A stretch of 64,000 bases of DNA from Cyclobacteriaceae bacterium (lineage in GTDB: Bacteria > Bacteroidota > Bacteroidia > Cytophagales > Cyclobacteriaceae). Made by a program: the position numbers and the translations under genes. Each line of letters starts with the position of its first letter. The first letter of the stretch is position 1. The notes beneath the pieces are model-generated. The model did no database searches. It saw only the letters and a list, made by a program, of their open reading frames with translations, and was not told where the DNA came from. Of this stretch, positions 35,527 to 43,326 are shown piece after piece. The stretch is from NCBI GenBank assembly GCA_003565295.1, contig PXCO01000184.1, positions 1-64,000 of the forward strand. Direction: 5' to 3'.

Positions 35527-35753
35527 TTTTGGTTACGATAATTACGGGCAGTGAAATTGCTGAAAAAATAGGTAAGTAAAAAGGCTTTTTTCGTAATTGG
35601 CAATTTGAAATACATTAAAACTATACTTTCTATAACAAAAATTTGTGTATTATCATAATTAAACATTTAAATATTGTTTTATTTACAATAAAATAAAATA
35701 ATATATCTTTACAGTTTGACATATATATTATTCATCCTAAAACCTAAAATTAT

Positions 35754-38723
35754 ATGGTTAAAATTTACAAAAGTGCTTTTTTCCTAATCCTTTGCTTAAT
35801 TATAAGTACAGGAATAGCACTTGCTCAGTACACAGTAAATGGAACTGTAACTGACAACAGGACAGGTGAACCGTTAATCGGTGCAAGTGTATTGGTAAGA
35901 AACACCACAAGGGGTACCGTTACAGATTTGGACGGTAAGTTTACGATTCCATTTGAAAACAATGAAGCAGGTACCCTAACAATTTCCTCTTTGGGATACC
36001 TGAGCCAAAACTTTTCGGTAAGTCCATCCAACACGCAAGTTGATGCACAGCTACAGGAGGATGCGACCAACTTGGAAGAAGTTGTGGTCACAGGGCTAGC
36101 CTCAACGGTAAAAAGATCCAATTTAGCCAATGCCGTTTCTTCGGTTTCCGCCAAAGAACTTACTGGCACTACCACCATTCAAACCACAGATGGTGCACTT
36201 TACGGAAAGATAGCAGGAGCTACCATCAGATCAAATGGTGGGGCCCCCGGGGGTGGATTATCCATTCAATTAAGAGGTATATCCAGTCTCATGGGTGCTT
36301 CTCAACCCCTAATTATAGTGGATGGAGTTTATATCAACAATTCTTTCCAGCGAACGGGTAGAGCTACAGTAACCCAAGCGGGAGCAAGCAACCAAGACGA
36401 TGGCGCCAACCGTCTGGCTGACCTTAATCCAAACGATATTGAAAGCATAGAGGTCCTAAAAGGTCCATCTGCAGCTGCCATATATGGTACAAGGGCCAAT
36501 GCCGGAGTAATTATCATCACAACCAAAAGGGGAGCCGCAGGGCAGACTAAGGTTTCCCTTTCCCAAGATATCGGTTTTGCCACCCCCCTTAGACTGATGG
36601 GGGTGGACGATTGGAGCGAGGAAAAAATCAATTTCTTCTGGCCTGAAAACCGAAGACCTGTGGAGCTAGAGCGTTTTAGGCAAGGGGTTAGGATTGATTA
36701 TGAAGATTTCTTTTATAACAATACTGCCCTTTTGACCAATACCCGGCTCAATGTGTCAGGAGGAAATGATAAAACCAAGTTTTTTGTATCAGGCAATATA
36801 ACTTCCGAGGACGGTACGGTGAGAAATACAGGATTTGACCGGTATTCCATCAGGGCCAATATAGACCATGCCCTAACGGACCGCATAAAACTGGGGGTAT
36901 CCTCCAATTACATTCAGAGTAACACCGATAGAGGATTCACGGGCAACCAAAACAATACGGGTGCGAGTATCGGCTATAACATCGCTTATGTGCCCAATTA
37001 CTTTGACCTAAGACCTGATGAGAGTGGAATATATCCCACAAATCCCTATTTTGGAGAAAACCCGGTAGCTGTCACAGACCATGGCATTAACAATAGCGAG
37101 GTAAACAGATTCATTCAGGCTTTCAATTTGGATATCGATTTGCTCAGAACAAATACGAGTTTTCTGAGGGCTAACGTGGCAGGTGGGTTGGATTTCCTTC
37201 AAAACAGCACAATGGTTTATTTGCCCGAGTTTTTACAATTTCAGCGGGGCCAGGCAAATCCAGGAGACGTATTTTTAGGCAGACAAGAAAGCTTCAACAC
37301 CAATTTCCAAGCGGCCTTGGTGTATAATTGGAACTTGGGCAAAGTAAACATGAACTCCCAAGGCGGCCTAGTAAGGTTGGATTTTAGAAATAATGCCCTT
37401 TTTAATAGGGGAAGGGGGCTAGTTCCCGGTCAAACCAACCTTCAGCAAGCTACCATTCAAGAAATTGTCCAGCAATTTGACAGCCAAGTACAGGAAGCGG
37501 GCATATTCTTGCAACAGGAGGCGAACTTTGACGATAAAATTGTCGGAACAGTAGGGGTAAGATGGGACAAATCTACCCTCAATGGTAATCCAAATCAATA
37601 TTATGCCTTTCCAAGGGCATCTTTGGCAGTAAATGTGGCCAACTTTGATTTTTGGAACGTGGGAGCCATCAACCAGCTAAAGCCGAGAATTGCCTATGGT
37701 GAAACTGCGGGTCCTGTTGCTTTTGGGAATACTTTTACTCCACTAAGCGGGGCTAATATTGGAGGGCTTTTGGGCTCTGTAGTAGGAACCCAAGTAGGAA
37801 ACACTGAAATATTACCCGAAACAGCTACTGAATTAGAATTTGGTGTGGACATGGGATTTCTAAATAATCGCATCGGCCTGGAAGCTACCTATTATATTAA
37901 AAGCACCCAAAACAACATTCAAGACTTACGTTTATCACCCTCCACCGGCGTATCTGTTTCTCCTAGTAATGAAGCAGAGCTCCAAAATAAGGGTATTGAG
38001 CTTGGTTTAACAGCCAATGTACTGGATATGAGTAATTTTAAATGGAGCACACGTATACTCTATTGGCAAAACCGAATAAATATGACCCGATTGGGCATCC
38101 CGGTATATACCCTTGGGGGCTTTGGACCTGCCCTGGGGACCTTCCTTTATGCGGAGGGATTTTCTCCAACTACCATAGTGGGAACGCCAGCAGATCCGGA
38201 AATACCGGGAGGATTTACAGTTTGGGGCAATAGCCAACCCAAATTCAATACCTCCATGTTTAACTCCTTTACCCTTTACAATAACCTCGAATTTTCCTTC
38301 CTTATGGAATGGAGACAAGGAGGGGATAACATCAACCTTACTTCCTTCCTCACAGATTCAGGGGGAACCACAAAGGGCTGGTTTGATGATGATACGGGGG
38401 ATGGAATTCCAAACGGGAGGCAAAGGCCACCCGCCCCGCATAATAATGCCGCAAGATGGGTACAAGATGCTTCTTTTGTCAAAGTAAGAGAAGTAGGGCT
38501 GTTTTATACGGTACCCAGAACCAGGGTGCTGGAAACCTTTGGTGGTGCTGTGCAAAATATCCGGTTTGGTTTCTCCGCCAATAATTTGTTCTTGTTTACA
38601 GATTATGAAGGTTATGACCCGGAAACCTCCACTTTTGGAGCACAATCAGTAGCCAATAATGTGGATATTGCACCGTATCCCACACCAAGAAGGCTTTTCT
38701 TCCATGTCAATTTGGATTTTTAA
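35754..38723 (+). CDS. SusC/RagA-type TonB-dependent transporter
   Basis: A complete 989-residue SusC. Seen: a signal peptide (about 1-24, ending GIALAQ), a carboxypeptidase-like domain (about 25-105), a TonB-box-like EEVVVTG, a plug with SIQLRGISSLMG, PLIIVDGVYINN and KGPSAAAIYGTRANAGVI, then a barrel ending in the terminal RLFFHVNLDF. Together with the SusD 19 bases downstream it forms an outer-membrane import pair for an oligomeric nutrient. The region upstream (35527-35753) is extremely A/T-rich and probably contains the promoter. Neighbouring CAZyme-like genes suggest a plant or algal polysaccharide, but the substrate is not shown by sequence. Confidence 0.95.
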   Translation: MVKIYKSAFFLILCLIISTGIALAQYTVNGTVTDNRTGEPLIGASVLVRNTTRGTVTDLDGKFTIPFENNEAGTLTISSLGYLSQNFSVSPSNTQVDAQLQEDATNLEEVVVTGLASTVKRSNLANAVSSVSAKELTGTTTIQTTDGALYGKIAGATIRSNGGAPGGGLSIQLRGISSLMGASQPLIIVDGVYINNSFQRTGRATVTQAGASNQDDGANRLADLNPNDIESIEVLKGPSAAAIYGTRANAGVIIITTKRGAAGQTKVSLSQDIGFATPLRLMGVDDWSEEKINFFWPENRRPVELERFRQGVRIDYEDFFYNNTALLTNTRLNVSGGNDKTKFFVSGNITSEDGTVRNTGFDRYSIRANIDHALTDRIKLGVSSNYIQSNTDRGFTGNQNNTGASIGYNIAYVPNYFDLRPDESGIYPTNPYFGENPVAVTDHGINNSEVNRFIQAFNLDIDLLRTNTSFLRANVAGGLDFLQNSTMVYLPEFLQFQRGQANPGDVFLGRQESFNTNFQAALVYNWNLGKVNMNSQGGLVRLDFRNNALFNRGRGLVPGQTNLQQATIQEIVQQFDSQVQEAGIFLQQEANFDDKIVGTVGVRWDKSTLNGNPNQYYAFPRASLAVNVANFDFWNVGAINQLKPRIAYGETAGPVAFGNTFTPLSGANIGGLLGSVVGTQVGNTEILPETATELEFGVDMGFLNNRIGLEATYYIKSTQNNIQDLRLSPSTGVSVSPSNEAELQNKGIELGLTANVLDMSNFKWSTRILYWQNRINMTRLGIPVYTLGGFGPALGTFLYAEGFSPTTIVGTPADPEIPGGFTVWGNSQPKFNTSMFNSFTLYNNLEFSFLMEWRQGGDNINLTSFLTDSGGTTKGWFDDDTGDGIPNGRQRPPAPHNNAARWVQDASFVKVREVGLFYTVPRTRVLETFGGAVQNIRFGFSANNLFLFTDYEGYDPETSTFGAQSVANNVDIAPYPTPRRLFFHVNLDF

Positions 38724-38742
38724 AACTTAAACTGTGAAAACA

Positions 38743-40122
38743 ATGAAAAAGTCGCTATATCATATATTATATTTCATCAGCCTAGGATTGATAGGCTTTG
38801 CCTGCAACCCCTTGCAACTGGATGAAATTGAAGATCCTAACAACCCCTCCGTTCAGAGTGTAACCAACAATGCAAGTAGGTCCCAAATTCAGTTTGTACT
38901 TACTGGCCTGGAATCCAGACACAGGGGATATGTGACCAATGTTTCTCAAGCCTGGAACACCTTCGGAAGAGAAATATGGTATTTGAATGCCTCAGACCCC
39001 CGTTTCCAGACGGATTGGTTAGGCCAAGGAGGCAGGGTGCCCGACAGAAGTTACTTTGGTTTCGGAATCACCGGAGGAGGATCATATTTTGCCCCCTTTC
39101 AGGCAATCCTCCAAGCTCAGGTACTTATAGATGCAGCCAGAAATACCAATTCCATCAATGAGGCCGAAAGAAATGCGATAGAGGGTTTTGCTCGGATGAT
39201 CCAAGGCTATCAGTTTATGATTCCAGCAAATTTTGTTTATGAAAATGGTATCCGAATAGATGTGGAAAATGCACTCGACCCAGGGCCCTATGTATCCTAC
39301 GAAGAGGCACTGGATCATGTACGATCCTTATTACTTCAGGCTGATCAATTATTCGCCTCTGCCGGAACCGGAGAATTCCCTTTTACCTTGACCCCTGGCT
39401 TTAATAACTTTAATTCCATTCCTGCGCTAAGGCAGGTAAACAATGCCATACTCGCAAGGGCAAATGCTTATCGAGAAGATTGGCAAGGAATACTCTCTGC
39501 ATTGGAGTCCAGCTTCATGGACCTGAATGGCAATTTACAGTCGGGGCCTGCACATCCGTACTCAGGACCACCGGATTTGTTTAACCCTTTGTTTTATGTC
39601 CCCGATGCGGATATCAATACCATTATCGTGGTTCACCCTTCAGTATTGGATGATGCTACCCCGGGAGATAACAGGGTGACTGAAAAGTTTTTTGAAAGAA
39701 GCCAGCCTGTATTGGTAACAACAGATGCCGGTACCCTACAGGGAACCCATCAGGATGGAAGATGGCCAAATAACACTTCCCCAATACCATTCATTAGGAA
39801 CGAAGAATTAATATTGCTTAAGGCAGAAGCACATGCCCAATTAGGACAAACTTCTGAAGCGGTTGAAGCCATAAACATTATTAGGGAAGCTGCGGGTATT
39901 GGAGCATATTCAGGAGGGACCTCTCAGCAAGCACTTATTGATGAAATTCTTTACCAAAGAAGGTATTCCCTTTGGGCAGAACCCTGGGGCCATAGATGGA
40001 TAGATGCTCGCCGCTACGATAGGATGGATGACATCCCCACCTCTTACGATCAAGGCAGCATTTTCAGACAATTTCCTCACCCCCAATCTGAAATAAGTTG
40101 GGATCAATATGTAGGAGACTAA
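38743..40122 (+). CDS. SusD/RagB-type substrate-binding lipoprotein
   Basis: About 459 residues from ATG 38743, chosen over a GTG at 38734, which only adds three residues. Seen: a lipoprotein signal ending GFACNPLQ, with the lipid-anchored Cys, and a TPR-rich SusD fold with a long region of helical repeats. The later part contains ELILLKAEAHAQLGQTSEAVEAINIIRE, a typical SusD C-terminal helix pair, and YQRRYSLWAEPWGHRWIDARR. It forms the lid of the SusC barrel encoded upstream. Somewhat shorter than gut SusD proteins, as in many marine relatives. Confidence 0.92.
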   Translation: MKKSLYHILYFISLGLIGFACNPLQLDEIEDPNNPSVQSVTNNASRSQIQFVLTGLESRHRGYVTNVSQAWNTFGREIWYLNASDPRFQTDWLGQGGRVPDRSYFGFGITGGGSYFAPFQAILQAQVLIDAARNTNSINEAERNAIEGFARMIQGYQFMIPANFVYENGIRIDVENALDPGPYVSYEEALDHVRSLLLQADQLFASAGTGEFPFTLTPGFNNFNSIPALRQVNNAILARANAYREDWQGILSALESSFMDLNGNLQSGPAHPYSGPPDLFNPLFYVPDADINTIIVVHPSVLDDATPGDNRVTEKFFERSQPVLVTTDAGTLQGTHQDGRWPNNTSPIPFIRNEELILLKAEAHAQLGQTSEAVEAINIIREAAGIGAYSGGTSQQALIDEILYQRRYSLWAEPWGHRWIDARRYDRMDDIPTSYDQGSIFRQFPHPQSEISWDQYVGD

Positions 40123-40133
40123 TTTAAAGGACT

Positions 40134-40164
40134 AAAAAAAGGCGTGGAATCCATGCCTTTTTTT
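40134..40164. terminator. Bidirectional terminator between susD and the convergent receptor gene
   Basis: GGCGTGG and CCATGCC (40141-40147, 40151-40157) pair, with one G-T pair, around a 3-base loop. The stem is flanked by seven A before and seven T after, so it works in both directions. It lies in the 40-base gap between two convergent stops. Confidence 0.85.
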
Positions 40165-42583
40165 AATCATCTCCCAAAATATCGGATTTTTTTGCTGTGG
40201 CCTTGTTTTGATTGATCCTAAAGTTGAGGGATAGGTTAATTTGCCTCCTTCTGGGCAATATATCCCCTACGGTCACAAAGCCAGGCCCTTCAAAAATAAA
40301 ACGGTTCCTCCTGGAATTGGCAATGTCCATGACATTTAAAACCAGTGTTCCCCTACCGTTAAACACCTCTTTACTGGCAGAGATATCGGCAAAGTACAAT
40401 GCCCTCCTTACACCCTGAGCTACGCGTTGCCTGCCCTCATAATTCCCCCTGATCTGCAGGTCTACGGCATTGGCAATGGTAAACCTACTGGTAAGTCTGG
40501 TAAACCAACTATAGGTATTGGTTTGGTAAAGGTCCATAATATTGCTCGCATCAATATCTGCGTAAAAGAAGTTGAGGTTAAGATCCATTTTCCACCAGTC
40601 TGCCAACTGGTAATCGGTGGTAAATTCAGCTCCAAACGCCCGCTCTCCTACAAGGTTTTCAGGTATGGTGATGGAGTTGCCCATCTCATCTACTCTTCTT
40701 ATCCTATCTATTTTATCCTTGGTGTCCCTAAAATACAAGGAAGAAAATATGGATCCGCGCTCAAGGTACTTTATGTGACCTATCTCAAAAGCATCCGTAA
40801 ATTCGGGATCCAAATCAGGGTTTCCACTGAAAAAATTCCTTTGATCTGCAAAAGTCATAAAAGGGCTTAGGTCATTATAAAACGGTCTTCTGATCCTTCT
40901 GCTATAGCTAATCTGAAATGCATCATCCGGGGAAACATTGTAAGTCAAATGGGCACTGGGGAATAGGTTCATATATTCCCTGGGATTCACTTCACCGGCC
41001 CTAACCAGGGTGGTCTTCACATCCGTATATTCAGCCCTTAATCCAGCTTGATAGGTGAGCTTGTTGGATTTATTCCCCAAAATAGCATAGGCAGCATGGA
41101 TGTTCTCATTGTAGAGAAATATATCGTCCAGCCCGGGCAAGGGCACAAATTCACCTGTCTCAGTTTGCTCGCTGACGTTAAAGTCGTTTTCCATGTCTCT
41201 GAAACTACTCCGAAGGCCAGTCTCAAAATTACCTTCCTTGCCTATGGGCTTGGTGTAATCCAACTGGAAAAGCCACTGATCCTCAAACTCATCATTAAGA
41301 GAGGTTTGAAGCAGACTTCTGGATGGGATTGGGGTACCATCTGGCCTAAAAGCTCCTTCGGTATACACCTGATCCGAATTTTCCCAATATTTCAAAAAGG
41401 TGACCGAGGCCACCAGCTCATGCCCACTTTCCTCAAAAGACCTCTTAAAGGAAACATTGTACTCGGAGTTGGGCTCTTTTTCGTCTTCTATCTGCCTTCT
41501 TAACGCATAACTGTCCATTACCCCGGAAGGGGAATAGTCTTCATAGCGGATATCTGTAATCCTCTCCGCATCACTTCTTCGTAACAGGTAGGAAGCTGTC
41601 AAAATATTGTTATCATTGAAGAAGTAATCCAATCCGGCCCTGATATTATTGTTTATACTATTTACCGTGCCAGTGGTAAATTGTTCAGAATAAAAGGTGG
41701 TATCGGCATTGGCAATATCCTGCCTTAGGTCACCAACCCTGGGGACTTTCCGATATGCCAACCCATAATTGATGAACCAATTGATCTTGTTATGCCTATA
41801 ATTCAGGTTGGCGGCAAACCCATAGTTTGTGGGATTACCCAGTATGCCTTCAAAGGAACCGTTAAATCCCTGGGCACTTTCTTTTTTGAGTACAATGTTG
41901 ATAACCCCTGCCATGCCCTCCGCCTCGTATCTGGCCGAAGGATTAGTGATCACCTCCACCCTCTCTATCAAGTTGGCAGGAAGCTGCTGCAGTCCGCTGC
42001 TCCCTTTGAAACTTACCAGACCGGAAGGTTTGCCATCCACCAATATCCTAACATTTTCACTTCCCCTTAGCCTGATATTCCCCTCGGGGTCCACCGCTAT
42101 GGAAGGCAGGTTCATCAGTACATCCGTAGCCGTTCCCCCTATATTTGCCAGGTCCTTACCAACGTTAAAAATCCTTTTGTCCAAGGCCAGTTCCATCATA
42201 TTCCGCTGACCCTGTATGACCACCTCATCCAGGTCTTCCGCGGAGGCATCTAAGAGAATGTCTCCTAGGTTTACCGGGTTTGCACCTGGAGCAACCTTCA
42301 CATCACCAATACGCTTTGGGGAGTAACCCATAAATTCTACTACCAATTCATAGTTTCCTTGGGGGGCGCTCAGGCTGAAATTTCCGTTTTGATCGGTGAT
42401 ACTGCCATCCACCAATTGGCGACCGCTATCCGAACTACGGTAAAGGCTCACCGTGGCAAACTCCAAGGCCTCTTTGCTCTGCGTATCGACCACCTTGCCG
42501 GTGATTTTTCCATTGCCCTGGGCCCAAGCCGAGGGGAAAGCGCAAATAAGAAATAAAAAATAAAGGGGTATAAATCTTTTCAT
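40163..42583 (-). CDS. TonB-dependent outer-membrane receptor, carboxypeptidase-regulatory N-domain type
   Basis: An 806-residue receptor, same type as 17524-19953. Seen: a signal peptide (about 1-21, ending SAWAQG), a regulatory beta-sandwich (about 22-105), a plug with DVLMNLPSIAVDPEGNIRLRG and NVRILVDGKPSG, LIERVEVITNPSARYEAEGMAGVI, and a barrel ending in the strand INLSLNFRINQ with a short tail. No SusD partner. Its start codon directly abuts repeat copy B, which provides the leader. The gene follows the decayed antitoxin and the rhamnosidase on the same strand, so regulation with them is possible but not shown. Confidence 0.92.
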   Translation of the reverse strand: MKRFIPLYFLFLICAFPSAWAQGNGKITGKVVDTQSKEALEFATVSLYRSSDSGRQLVDGSITDQNGNFSLSAPQGNYELVVEFMGYSPKRIGDVKVAPGANPVNLGDILLDASAEDLDEVVIQGQRNMMELALDKRIFNVGKDLANIGGTATDVLMNLPSIAVDPEGNIRLRGSENVRILVDGKPSGLVSFKGSSGLQQLPANLIERVEVITNPSARYEAEGMAGVINIVLKKESAQGFNGSFEGILGNPTNYGFAANLNYRHNKINWFINYGLAYRKVPRVGDLRQDIANADTTFYSEQFTTGTVNSINNNIRAGLDYFFNDNNILTASYLLRRSDAERITDIRYEDYSPSGVMDSYALRRQIEDEKEPNSEYNVSFKRSFEESGHELVASVTFLKYWENSDQVYTEGAFRPDGTPIPSRSLLQTSLNDEFEDQWLFQLDYTKPIGKEGNFETGLRSSFRDMENDFNVSEQTETGEFVPLPGLDDIFLYNENIHAAYAILGNKSNKLTYQAGLRAEYTDVKTTLVRAGEVNPREYMNLFPSAHLTYNVSPDDAFQISYSRRIRRPFYNDLSPFMTFADQRNFFSGNPDLDPEFTDAFEIGHIKYLERGSIFSSLYFRDTKDKIDRIRRVDEMGNSITIPENLVGERAFGAEFTTDYQLADWWKMDLNLNFFYADIDASNIMDLYQTNTYSWFTRLTSRFTIANAVDLQIRGNYEGRQRVAQGVRRALYFADISASKEVFNGRGTLVLNVMDIANSRRNRFIFEGPGFVTVGDILPRRRQINLSLNFRINQNKATAKKSDILGDD

Positions 42584-42742
42584 CTGTTTATAATTTCTTT
42601 TCAGCGGTCATTACCTGTCCCGAACTTGTTTCGGGAACTTGCCCCGTACCACAGGTCGGGGTGGAATCTCGCTTTGATAATCATCCCTCTGTGTGAGGTT
42701 CTCCTCATGCCCTGACCGCCGTCAGGACAGGCTCGATTTCAT
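42584..42742 (-). repeat. Intergenic repeat, copy B
   Basis: Read on the minus strand: ATGAAATCGAGC, a CCTGACGGCGGTCAGG hairpin, CATGAGGAGAACC, CACACAGAGGGATG, GCGAGATTC, CCCGAAACAAGTTCGGG hairpin, GACAGGTAATGACC, GCTGAAAAG and AATTATAAACA, one base before the ATG of the receptor gene. The same blocks in the same order occur in copies A and C. The first ATG starts a six-codon frame (MKSSLS) that is closed in copies B and C, so the repeat is not coding. Confidence 0.85.
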
Positions 42743-42910
42743 GGGTACAAATTTGCCTTAAAAGTACTTAATATCTAAGGTGCCCGATGTAATTTTTACA
42801 TGAAAAGAAAATGAAGGGTATAAGCAGTGTAAATGTGTTAGGGCGAAGGAATTTACCAGTTTTTCTAAAATAGGACAGCTTTGGATCCCAAAATATACTT
42901 TTTAACGGAT

Positions 42911-43275
42911 TCATTTCTCAAAATCTTGTCCTTTAGCTTCGGGATCAAGTTTTATTTCCTTATTCCCAGCAACCAGGGATTGCAAAGGTATTCCCAAAGA
43001 CTTAATCAATAAAATGTTCATTTTTAATGTCAAAGCACATTTCCCATTCAAAATCTCTGAGAACCTTGTTTTCCTCCCAAAAGAGGGGCAATATTTATTT
43101 GTTTTAAACTCATCTGGTCCATTCGGAATTTAATTGCTACTGTGGGGAAAGGTGCTTGAACAAGGGAATGTTCATGTTCATATGTTTCACCAGGAAAGAC
43201 AGTAGCTTAATTTCTTCGTTCTCAATTTCAGATCGTTCTTTCTTGCTGATCCCCTCCCCCAGATATCCCTTGCGA
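42911..43275 (-). pseudogene. Decayed HigA-type antitoxin gene
   Basis: Not a continuous frame. The minus strand in three pieces reads a HigA-like antitoxin: an N-terminal part with ENEEIKLLSFLVKH, then (after a frameshift near 43140) IKFRMDQMSLKQINIAPLLGGK, then (after a one-base loss near 43064) FSEILNGKCALTLKMN followed by LLIKSLGIPLQSLVA, ending at TGA 42911. These match the helix-turn-helix family pattern of KxFRMxQxGLxQxDLAxxLGGxxRVSEILxGKRxLT. No in-frame start codon remains and no toxin gene adjoins it. The perfect inverted repeat at 43276-43302 just upstream looks like its operator. Confidence 0.8.
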
Positions 43276-43302
43276 TAGGATCAATTTTACTATTTGATCC
43301 TA
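43276..43302. promoter_or_regulatory. Perfect inverted repeat, operator of the antitoxin remnant
   Basis: TAGGATCAA and TTGATCCTA, 9-bp arms with a 9-base spacer. On the minus strand it overlaps a promoter-like arrangement (TTTG, 20 bases, TAAAATTG). HigA-like antitoxins bind such palindromes in their own promoters. It lies between the rhamnosidase stop and the remnant. Confidence 0.7.
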
Positions 43303-43326
43303 CTTTTTGCAAACATAGGTCATCAA

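Noticed and set aside
42584..43326. Transposon or insertion sequence at the rhamnosidase-receptor gap
   Set aside because: No transposase frame or terminal inverted repeats; the content is explained by repeat copy B and the antitoxin remnant.
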